Source: Pseudopedobacter sp040392825
Lineage (GTDB): Bacteria > Bacteroidota > Bacteroidia > Sphingobacteriales > Sphingobacteriaceae
Length of the DNA: 5,582 nucleotides
Direction of reading: 5' to 3'
NCBI RefSeq assembly: GCF_040392825.1
Contig: NZ_JBEBVH010000257.1
Location: 1-5,582 of the forward strand
A program made the translations under genes and the position numbers. Positions 1 to 5,475 of this stretch are shown piece after piece (positions within the stretch are counted from its first letter, which is position 1; every line of letters starts with the position of its first letter). The notes under the pieces are model-generated. The model searched no databases and was not told where the DNA came from. It saw only the letters and a program-made list of their open reading frames with translations.

Positions 1-823
1 AGTAACATTTGGTGAAACCTCTTCAGCAGGAGTCCCGAAAAGCTTTGCTGAAGAAACGATTGTTATTCCATTGAATGATAGGAAAGCCGTTGAGGAAGCT
101 TTTTCTCAATTTAAAGATCAGGTAGCAGCTGTAATTATTGAAGGTATTCCGGCTAATAATGGTTTACTGATACAGGAAAAAGAATATGTTCATTTCTTAC
201 GGGAGATTACACAGCAAAATAATGCATTGTTAATTTTTGATGAGGTTATTACAGGCTTTAGATTAGGATTTGAGGGCGCTGCTGCTTACTACGATGTGCA
301 GCCGGATATTATTACCTATGGTAAAATTATAGGCGGAGGCATGCCTGTAGGTGCTTATGGCGCTTCTAATGAAATTATGAGCCGTATTTCTCCGGATGGT
401 AATGTTTACCAAGCTGGAACCTTGTCAGGTAATCCGATAGCTATGGCTGCCGGTATTGCTCAATTGAGCGTGCTTAAAAGCGGAGTTTATAAATCATTAA
501 ATAGTAAAGCATTAGCATTTGTAGAAGCATTGCAGCGTTATGTTTCTGCAAAGAACTATAAAGTGAAGATATTTTCGGCAGGCTCGATTTTCTGGATAGC
601 CTTTACTGATAAAGAACATATTCGCGCTGCTTCAGAGATTGATCCTCAAAGTATGGAGAAATACAAGGTAATGCACCGCGAGCTATTGAATCGGGGAATA
701 TATTTTGGCCCTTCAGGGTATGAAGTAGGTTTTGTATCAAATGCACATACAAAGACTGATTTAGAAAAAGCGAAACGAGCAATTTTTGAAAGCTTAGAAG
801 TTGTTTTTAGAAATGGTAATTAA
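1..823 (+). CDS. hemL: Glutamate-1-semialdehyde 2,1-aminomutase, C-terminal part (5' end outside window)
   Basis: This PLP enzyme converts glutamate-1-semialdehyde to 5-aminolevulinate in the cytoplasm, the C5 route to heme and other tetrapyrroles. The reading frame is open from base 2 and has no start inside the window. The TTG at 71 lies inside conserved sequence (AGVPKSFAEETIVIP comes before it), so it is not the start. The 273 visible residues are roughly the last two thirds of a family protein of about 430. Numbering from the codon at base 2, the cofactor Asp is D80 in IFDEVITGF, the Schiff-base lysine is K108 in TYGKIIGGG, and the HemL-typical QAGTLSGNP lies at about 137-145. The usual EPVAGN loop reads EGIPANNGLL (about 47-56), a form I associate with Bacteroidota-type HemL. 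The gene ends in tandem TAA TAA stops, followed 14 nt later by a strong hairpin. A related class-III aminotransferase is a less likely alternative. Confidence 0.87.
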   Translation, partial: VTFGETSSAGVPKSFAEETIVIPLNDRKAVEEAFSQFKDQVAAVIIEGIPANNGLLIQEKEYVHFLREITQQNNALLIFDEVITGFRLGFEGAAAYYDVQPDIITYGKIIGGGMPVGAYGASNEIMSRISPDGNVYQAGTLSGNPIAMAAGIAQLSVLKSGVYKSLNSKALAFVEALQRYVSAKNYKVKIFSAGSIFWIAFTDKEHIRAASEIDPQSMEKYKVMHRELLNRGIYFGPSGYEVGFVSNAHTKTDLEKAKRAIFESLEVVFRNGN

Positions 824-837
824 TAAGCTATTATAAT

Positions 838-880
838 ATTGAAAAAGGGCAGTAATTATAAATTACTGCCCTTTTTCAAT
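838..880. terminator. Probable bidirectional intrinsic terminator between hemL and the PBP1A gene
   Basis: The arms 838-857 and 861-880 are perfectly complementary over 20 bp around a 3-nt loop (ATA). The innermost pairs are A/T and would probably open in practice. The core is AAAAAGGGCAGTAATT, so each strand reads a G/C block followed by CTTTTTC, an A-tract/U-tract terminator in both directions. It sits in the 73-bp gap between two convergent genes, 14 nt after the hemL stop and 16 nt before the other gene's stop, where one shared terminator is expected. Function is inferred from structure and position. Confidence 0.88.
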
Positions 881-896
881 TAAAAGATATATAATA

Positions 897-3134
897 TTAG
901 ATTCCTAAACGATCTTCGATTGTTTCCTGTTCTTGTTCACCTTGATAATACTGGTTATAATATTGGCTGCAGTCTAACGTGACTTGTAAACCACCTTTTG
1001 GTAGCTCGAAATCTCCTTGTGTGTATTTAAGTGTCTTGTCTGCATATACTTTCTGTAAATATAATCCATATACTGGTAAGGCTGCATTTGCACCTTGGCC
1101 AATAGCAGTAGAACTAAAACTAATTGCTCTGTTTTCTGCACCTGTCCATACGCCAGTTACAAGATCAGGCGTTATTCCTATAAACCATGCATCTGAATTG
1201 TTATTGGTTGTTCCTGTTTTTCCGCCCATTGGGTTTTTAAAGTTGAACATCCATCGTAAGCGATTACCACTTCCGGCATCTACAACGCTTTTTAACATAT
1301 CCACCATTACATAAGCAGTTTGTTCGTTTAAAACAACTGATATTTTTGGGTTATGCTCGTAAATAACAGCTCCATTCCGATCTTCTACTCTTAAAACATA
1401 AGTTGGTTCTGTCCATACACCATGATTTACAAACGCAGAATAGGCACCTACCATATCATATAAGGATGCATCAAAAGATCCTAGACTGATAGAAGGCAGG
1501 GGTTTTAGGTCCGGACTTGTTATTCCCATATTTTTTATGAGATTAGCCACAGGAACGGGTCCAACTTGCTGCATTATATCTACTGTTGCAAAGTTTTGTG
1601 AATTTGCAAGTGCTGCTCGTAAAGTAATAGGACTGCCTATAGATGTACCTCTAGGCGTCCAGTCTCCGATAGATATCGGCTGATTAGGTACCTGGTAGCA
1701 AGGGGAATATCCATTGTCAATTGCTACTGCATATGTGAAAGGTTTGGCAGTAGATCCAACCTGACGAGTTCCTACTTTAACCTGATCGTATTTAAAGTGT
1801 TCGAAATCAATCCCTCCAACCCAGGCTCTGACGAATCCTGTTTTAGGTTCCATAGACATTACTGAGTTACGAAGAATTAACTTGTGATAGCGAATAGAAT
1901 CTAACGGAGTCATAACAGTATCAATCACTCCTCTCCAACTAAAAACGGATAGTTTGGTAGGCTCTGTAAAGTTCTTTTGGATTTCATCCTCGGATAGTCC
2001 ATCTTGTTGAAGCCATCTATAACGGCTTGATTGTTTGATGCCCTGATCAAGCAGGATTTGATAATTCTTAAATGGATCTCTGTTTTTGTTTTCTCTATTG
2101 AACTGATCTTGTAGCTTTTGAAGCCATTCGCGTTGAGCTTCTTCTGCATATCTCTGCATTCTAGAGTCGATGGTTGTATATATTTTAAGTCCGTCTCTAT
2201 CTAGGTCATAGGCTGTGCCATCTGCTTTTGTTCGTGAGTTGTCTGCAAATATCTTTTTTAATTCTTCTTTTAGAGTTGCACGGAAATAAGGGGCTAGACC
2301 TTCTCCGTAACTAACAGGGTTAAAGGATAAGACTAGAGGTTTTTGCTTTATCTCTTCTGCTTGTTCTCTGTTTAGGAAACCCGCTCTTCGCATGTTTTCA
2401 AGAACTGTGTTCCTTCTGTTAAATGCGTTTTTCGGATTGCTTATTGGAGAATAAAGCCAGGTACCTTTTAACATACCTACTAAAACGGCTGCTTGTTCTG
2501 CGGTAAGTTCCGCTGGAGTAGTACCGAAATAAGTTTTTGCGGCCGATTTTATACCATAAGTATTATAAGCACCGAAATCAACGGTGTTAAAGTACATGGT
2601 AATGATTTCCTCTTTTGTGTAGTTCCTTTCCAGTCGAACAGCTGTAATCCATTCTTGGAATTTCTGGATAATTCTTTTTGCTGTATTTCGGGATCTTCCT
2701 TCTGAGAAAAGATTTAAAGCTAACTGTTGAGTAATTGTACTTGCACCTTGTTTTTTCCCTACCAAATTGTATAGAATAATGGAAAAGGTTCTTTTGAAGT
2801 CAATACCCGAATGAGAATAGAACCGGATATCTTCTGTTGAGATAAGAGCATTAATTAAATCCGGTGATAGTTCTTCATAAGTAACATTGGATCTGTTTTG
2901 CGAAAAATAAGTTCCCAGTACCTTTCCATCTGCTGAAATTACTTCACTAGCTAAATTGTTCTTAGGGTTCTCAAGGTCTTCGAAAGAAGGTAAAGGGCCG
3001 AATAGCCCTAACCTAACAGAAAGTATAAATAGAAAACCGAATACTAGAAGTCCAACTAGAATTTTCCAGAAATTACGGGTATATCTATTAATGTCTTCGG
3101 TCGTTAATTGATTTTTTTTTGTTTGTCGCTGCAT
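897..3134 (-). CDS. mrcA: Class A penicillin-binding protein 1A (bifunctional glycosyltransferase/transpeptidase)
   Basis: This protein polymerises lipid II into glycan strands and cross-links the peptides, acting at the outer face of the inner membrane. At 745 residues it has the usual length for the family. It has a short cytoplasmic tail (1-22), one TM anchor (about 23-45), and a GT51 domain (about 70-250). GT51 motifs are EDIRFYSHSG (101-110, catalytic E101), GASTITQQLALNLF (130-143), QKFQEWITAVRLE (second acidic residue E161) and the RRNTVL block (240-245). The transpeptidase domain carries SxxK as S461-T-A-K464, SxN as S512-Q-N514 and KTGT at 639-642. All catalytic residues are present, so the enzyme should be active and bind beta-lactams. 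The ATG is preceded directly by an in-frame TAA, which fixes the start; no clear Shine-Dalgarno is seen. The C-terminus is a short Tyr/Gln/Glu-rich tail. The gene stands alone, divergent from the ATP synthase genes. The symbol follows the family; pbp1A or ponA are equivalent names. Confidence 0.95.
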   Translation of the reverse strand: MQRQTKKNQLTTEDINRYTRNFWKILVGLLVFGFLFILSVRLGLFGPLPSFEDLENPKNNLASEVISADGKVLGTYFSQNRSNVTYEELSPDLINALISTEDIRFYSHSGIDFKRTFSIILYNLVGKKQGASTITQQLALNLFSEGRSRNTAKRIIQKFQEWITAVRLERNYTKEEIITMYFNTVDFGAYNTYGIKSAAKTYFGTTPAELTAEQAAVLVGMLKGTWLYSPISNPKNAFNRRNTVLENMRRAGFLNREQAEEIKQKPLVLSFNPVSYGEGLAPYFRATLKEELKKIFADNSRTKADGTAYDLDRDGLKIYTTIDSRMQRYAEEAQREWLQKLQDQFNRENKNRDPFKNYQILLDQGIKQSSRYRWLQQDGLSEDEIQKNFTEPTKLSVFSWRGVIDTVMTPLDSIRYHKLILRNSVMSMEPKTGFVRAWVGGIDFEHFKYDQVKVGTRQVGSTAKPFTYAVAIDNGYSPCYQVPNQPISIGDWTPRGTSIGSPITLRAALANSQNFATVDIMQQVGPVPVANLIKNMGITSPDLKPLPSISLGSFDASLYDMVGAYSAFVNHGVWTEPTYVLRVEDRNGAVIYEHNPKISVVLNEQTAYVMVDMLKSVVDAGSGNRLRWMFNFKNPMGGKTGTTNNNSDAWFIGITPDLVTGVWTGAENRAISFSSTAIGQGANAALPVYGLYLQKVYADKTLKYTQGDFELPKGGLQVTLDCSQYYNQYYQGEQEQETIEDRLGI

Positions 3135-3210
3135 TTAAATATTAGCGTTTTATTTCGTTCTTAATCTTATAGCGATTTTCGTGCCTAATTTAATCGCCTG
3201 ATTCTCGTGA

Positions 3211-3241
3211 CAAAGATACGGTCTTTTATTTTTCTTTGAAA
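3211..3241 (-). promoter_or_regulatory. Putative Bacteroidota-type promoter for the PBP1A gene
   Basis: Read on the minus strand, TATCTTTG (3218 down to 3211) is an exact match to the Bacteroidota -7 box TAnnTTTG. TTTC (3241 down to 3238) lies 19 nt upstream, three of four matches to the -33 box TTTG at a normal spacing. Transcription would start near 3204, leaving a leader of about 70 nt before the ATG. This is a motif match only. Confidence 0.5.
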
Positions 3242-3289
3242 CTTATCTGGAAATAGCACTTTCATAAATTATAGTTCCCAATTAACCTC

Positions 3290-3297
3290 TATATTTG
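3290..3297 (+). promoter_or_regulatory. Putative -7 promoter box for the ATP synthase operon
   Basis: TATATTTG is an exact TAnnTTTG match, followed by CC, 45 nt before the atpZ start codon. The expected TTTG/TTG -33 element is not seen about 20 nt upstream, so either it is weak or another factor helps. It is the only good plus-strand match in the divergent gap. Transcription would begin near 3303-3305, giving a leader of about 40 nt. Confidence 0.45.
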
Positions 3298-3329
3298 CCT
3301 TGTTAGTAAAAAAGGGAAGGAATTAGACT

Positions 3330-3337
3330 AAGGGGAG
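3330..3337 (+). promoter_or_regulatory. Shine-Dalgarno-like site before atpZ
   Basis: AAGGGGAG lies 5 nt before the ATG at 3343. It is a purine-rich, partial match to the anti-Shine-Dalgarno sequence. It is notable because no other start in this window has one, and Bacteroidota genes generally start without it. It supports 3343 as the start; the nearest in-frame upstream stop is TAA at 3307. Confidence 0.4.
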
Positions 3338-3342
3338 TATAT

Positions 3343-3579
3343 ATGGCATTTTTTAAAAGAAGCTCAAACCAGAAAGAAGATGAGAATAACTTAAGCAAAT
3401 ATGCTTATTACTCAGGCTTAGGGTTTCAAATGATTGCTATTATTGGCGTTTTTACATTTATTGGATACAAGATAGATCAGAATATGGATAATCAAAAGCC
3501 CGTCTTTACAGCTCTATTGAGTTTGCTGGGAGTTTGTGTAAGCTTATATTCGGTTATAAAGTCTGTTAAAAAGCAATAA
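3343..3579 (+). CDS. atpZ: AtpZ/AtpI family protein, small 2-TM protein leading the ATP synthase operon
   Basis: This is a 78-residue protein with a charged N-terminal tail (1-19), two predicted membrane helices (about 23-43 and 54-72) joined by a short polar hairpin (YKIDQNMDNQKP), and a lysine-rich end (KSVKKQ). The pattern YYSGLGFQM, a helix ending GYKID, a second helix and a basic tail is that of the AtpZ family (Pfam ATPase_gene1 type). Members sit at the head of F-type ATP synthase operons. Related AtpI/AtpZ proteins have been linked to c-ring assembly and, in Bacillus, to divalent cation supply; which role applies here cannot be told. It follows the putative operon promoter and has the only Shine-Dalgarno-like site in the window. 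The next gene starts after a 14-nt gap. Confidence 0.82.
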   Translation: MAFFKRSSNQKEDENNLSKYAYYSGLGFQMIAIIGVFTFIGYKIDQNMDNQKPVFTALLSLLGVCVSLYSVIKSVKKQ

Positions 3580-3593
3580 TTTTAAAACCATAG

Positions 3594-3980
3594 ATGAGCA
3601 TTTTAAAATTCCTTCTTCTATTCTCAGCTTTTGCAGGCTTGATAGTTATTCTTCCTTACGGTGTTGAATATTTCTTTTCTATTTCTTTCTTAAGTAAACA
3701 GTTTCTACTCATAGCCTTTTTTCTTTTTTTTCTTACTATTATCGTTTATATTATTTCGTATTTGGGTATAAAAAAAGGGGGGCAAAATTCTGTTTTAAAT
3801 GTGTTAGGAGGGTTAACAGTAAAGATGATATTTAGCTTAGCGATGATATTGCTGTTATTTCTTAAAACTGCTGAAAATCAAAAGGTTTTAGCTGGAAACT
3901 TTTTTTATATATATTTCTTATTTACTCTCTTTGAAGTTATCTGTTTGTTGCGTAACTTGCGCGACCAAAATAAAATGTAA
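3594..3980 (+). CDS. Putative AtpI-like 4-TM membrane protein of the ATP synthase operon
   Basis: This 128-residue, very hydrophobic protein has four predicted membrane helices at about 4-24, 36-58, 68-90 and 101-119, and a charged C-terminus (RNLRDQNKM). I do not recognise its sequence with certainty. Its length, four-helix layout and position just before atpB match AtpI (UncI), the c-ring assembly factor. The segment NVLGGLTVKMIFSLAM around 69-84 resembles the third helix region of AtpI proteins. The functional call is therefore inference from architecture and context. The ATG is directly preceded by an in-frame TAG, so no upstream extension is possible. There is no Shine-Dalgarno. Gaps of exactly 14 nt separate it from atpZ and from atpB, indicating one transcript. 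The coding strand is T-rich, with an A7G6 run at 3770-3782 inside the codons for IKKGG. It could instead be an unrelated lineage-specific membrane protein. Confidence 0.68.
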   Translation: MSILKFLLLFSAFAGLIVILPYGVEYFFSISFLSKQFLLIAFFLFFLTIIVYIISYLGIKKGGQNSVLNVLGGLTVKMIFSLAMILLLFLKTAENQKVLAGNFFYIYFLFTLFEVICLLRNLRDQNKM

Positions 3981-3994
3981 AAAACACGGAATAG

Positions 3995-5143
3995 ATGGAA
4001 TTCAGCCATATTTTTAATTCAAGGGGTGCTAAAATTATTGCGTTTTTCGCGCTTCTTTTCACTTTTTCTACTTCTAGTGCACAAAATGACATAGCATCGA
4101 CAAGCTCTGTTGAAAGTGAATCTCTTCAAGAATTAGAGAAAGAAAATGGGCTTGATATCAACAATTTTATTCTGCATCATATTGCCGATGCTCATGAATT
4201 TCATTTTTTTGGCGAGGGTGAAAATTGGAAAGGTATTTATTTCCCAATTATTTTATTGACAGACCAAGGGTTGGTGACATTCTCTGCTAAGAATTTTCAA
4301 TTAGATCATGATGGAGTAGTAGTAGTTGAAAAGAACGGTCAACGTTTTGTTAGGTACCATAATAAGATCTATTATGCCTCGGAAGAAGCTGAACATGGTT
4401 CTTTCTTAAGCATGACTACTAATGAAAAAGGTGAACACGTGGTTTCAAATGCAAAACCCTGGGATTTTTCAATCACTAAAAATGTGTTTACCATTCTACT
4501 CTCAATTGCTGCTTTATGTTTTATATTCATAAGTGTTGCAAATTCTTATAAAAAACGTGAAGGCAAAGCTCCTAAGGGTTTGCAATCTCTTATTGAGCCA
4601 ATCATTATTTTTGTTCGCGACGATATTGCTAAACCTAATTTAGGTTATAAGTATGAACGTTATATGCCTTATTTATTGACTGTGTTTTTCTTTATCTGGT
4701 TTAATAATATGTTTGGTTTGGTGCCATTCTTTCCAGGAGGAGCTAATGTTACAGGAAACATTGCAGTAACAATGGTATTGGCATCAATTACTTTATTAAT
4801 TACTCTATTTAGTGGTAATAAAGCTTATTGGGGACATATTTTTAGACCTAATGTACCTTGGTGGTTATATCCTTTAATGATTCCTGTTGAGATAATAGGA
4901 GTTTTTACAAAGCCTATTGCCTTGATGATTCGTTTATTTGCGAATATTACCGCCGGACATATTTTAGTTCTTGCTCTTATATCGCTAATATTTGTCTTTG
5001 AGTCAGTAGCTGTTGCTCCTGCATCAATTTTATTCGTTCTGTTTATAAGCTTAATAGAATTGCTGGTAGCATTTATTCAAGCTTTTATCTTTACGATACT
5101 TTCTGCTCTGTTCATTGGAATGGCCATTGAAGAGCATCATTAA
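3995..5143 (+). CDS. atpB: F-type ATP synthase subunit a, with secreted N-terminal domain
   Basis: Subunit a forms the stationary proton half-channels beside the c-ring in the inner membrane. At 382 residues it is about 110 longer than the E. coli protein. Residues 1-29 look like a signal peptide (hydrophobic stretch about 13-22, likely cut after SSA29). About 130 periplasmic residues follow, starting acidic and then carrying a His-rich HHIADAHEFHFF segment (61-72). The channel part runs from about 162, with helices near 164-183, 226-245, 253-272, 290-335 and 336-378. The essential arginine is R313 in IRLFANITAGH, matching E. coli R210; N317 matches N214 and Q362 matches Q252. H322 and E355 occupy the places of E. 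coli E219 and H245, a known swapped pair. An in-frame TAG directly before the ATG fixes the start. The gene lies 14 nt after the AtpI-like gene and 44 nt before atpE. Confidence 0.95.
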   Translation: MEFSHIFNSRGAKIIAFFALLFTFSTSSAQNDIASTSSVESESLQELEKENGLDINNFILHHIADAHEFHFFGEGENWKGIYFPIILLTDQGLVTFSAKNFQLDHDGVVVVEKNGQRFVRYHNKIYYASEEAEHGSFLSMTTNEKGEHVVSNAKPWDFSITKNVFTILLSIAALCFIFISVANSYKKREGKAPKGLQSLIEPIIIFVRDDIAKPNLGYKYERYMPYLLTVFFFIWFNNMFGLVPFFPGGANVTGNIAVTMVLASITLLITLFSGNKAYWGHIFRPNVPWWLYPLMIPVEIIGVFTKPIALMIRLFANITAGHILVLALISLIFVFESVAVAPASILFVLFISLIELLVAFIQAFIFTILSALFIGMAIEEHH

Positions 5144-5187
5144 TTTTTGAACATTATTGTTAAACTAAATATATAAATTAAATTAAA
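5144..5187 (+). promoter_or_regulatory. AU-rich leader before atpE, possible translation enhancer
   Basis: The 44 nt between atpB and atpE contain only 4 G/C bases and no stable hairpin or Shine-Dalgarno, and end in AAATTAAATTAAA before the ATG. It is three times the 14-nt gaps upstream. Unstructured A/U-rich leaders favour initiation in Bacteroidota, and an AU-rich enhancer upstream of atpE is known in E. coli. A role in raising c-subunit synthesis is inference. Confidence 0.35.
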
Positions 5188-5394
5188 ATGACTGGAACAT
5201 TAGCTGCAATTGGAGCCGGATTAGCCGCAATCGGCGCCGGAATTGGTATCGGTAAAATTGGTGGTTCTGCAATGGAAAGCATTGCCCGCCAGCCCGAAGC
5301 TGCTTCAAAAATTCAAACTGCAATGCTTATTGCTGCGGCCCTAATCGAGGCTGTTGCATTATTCGCAGTAGTTGTTGCCTTCTTAGGTAACTAA
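5188..5394 (+). CDS. atpE: F-type ATP synthase subunit c
   Basis: This 68-residue proteolipid forms the rotor c-ring. Helix 1 (about 4-30) has the glycine-rich packing pattern GAGLAAIGAGIGIGKIGG. The polar loop holds R34-Q35-P36, which contacts the central stalk. Helix 2 (about 43-66) carries the ion-binding carboxylate E54 in ALIEAVALF. The Na+-type signature (Gln in helix 1 and Glu-Ser/Thr in helix 2) is absent: E54 is followed by Ala and helix 1 has Ile near the Gln position. Proton coupling is therefore likely. Length is within the usual range. GC is visibly higher than in the flanking sequence because of Ala/Gly codons. The start follows an A-rich stretch with an in-frame TAA at 5179. 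A terminator-like hairpin begins 10 nt after the stop, so atpE may also be the last gene of a shorter transcript. Confidence 0.96.
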   Translation: MTGTLAAIGAGLAAIGAGIGIGKIGGSAMESIARQPEAASKIQTAMLIAAALIEAVALFAVVVAFLGN

Positions 5395-5404
5395 AAAATA
5401 AAGC

Positions 5405-5440
5405 ACTTGTTGATGGGATTGCCATCAACAAGTCTTTTTT
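5405..5440 (+). terminator. Intrinsic terminator or attenuator between atpE and atpF
   Basis: Perfect 12-bp arms, ACTTGTTGATGG (5405-5416) and CCATCAACAAGT (5422-5433), flank a 5-nt loop GATTG. A C and six T (5435-5440) follow, then further A/T. This has the shape of a rho-independent terminator on the plus strand. It lies within what should be one operon, 10 nt after the atpE stop and 35 nt before the atpF start. Partial termination or a stable 3' end after processing could both give extra atpE message. Structure is seen; effect is inferred. Confidence 0.8.
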
Positions 5441-5475
5441 ATATTTAGTAATAATAAAGATTTAATTTAAAGATA

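Noticed and set aside
71..73. TTG as a possible start codon for the first gene
   Set aside because: The frame is open back to the window edge and the upstream codons encode conserved HemL sequence (AGVPKSFAEETI), so the gene is truncated by the window, not started here.
979..1314. 111-codon plus-strand open frame
   Set aside because: It lies wholly antisense to the transpeptidase domain of the PBP1A gene, shows no recognisable family, and is best explained as a shadow of that gene.
1925..2149. 74-codon minus-strand open frame
   Set aside because: It overlaps the PBP1A gene in another frame on the same strand, with no start signal or family resemblance.
2585..2597. Missing Glu in the PBP1A motif KEEIITMYFN (many families have ILExYLN)
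   Set aside because: Thr at this place is, as I recall, the usual form in Bacteroidota PBP1A proteins, and the catalytic E101 and E161 are intact, so it is not a sign of inactivation.
2493..2705. 70-codon plus-strand open frame
   Set aside because: Antisense to the GT51 domain of the PBP1A gene, with a low-complexity, Cys/Phe/Ser-rich product typical of a shadow frame.
3172..3197. GCGATT / AATCGC inverted repeat in the PBP1A leader
   Set aside because: Only 6 bp with a 14-nt loop and no extension; likely chance in an A/T-rich leader and too weak to call a regulatory structure.
5440..5447. TATATTTA as a promoter for atpF
   Set aside because: One mismatch to TAnnTTTG, no -33 box, and it overlaps the terminator tail in very A/T-rich sequence; kept only as an alternative in the terminator finding.
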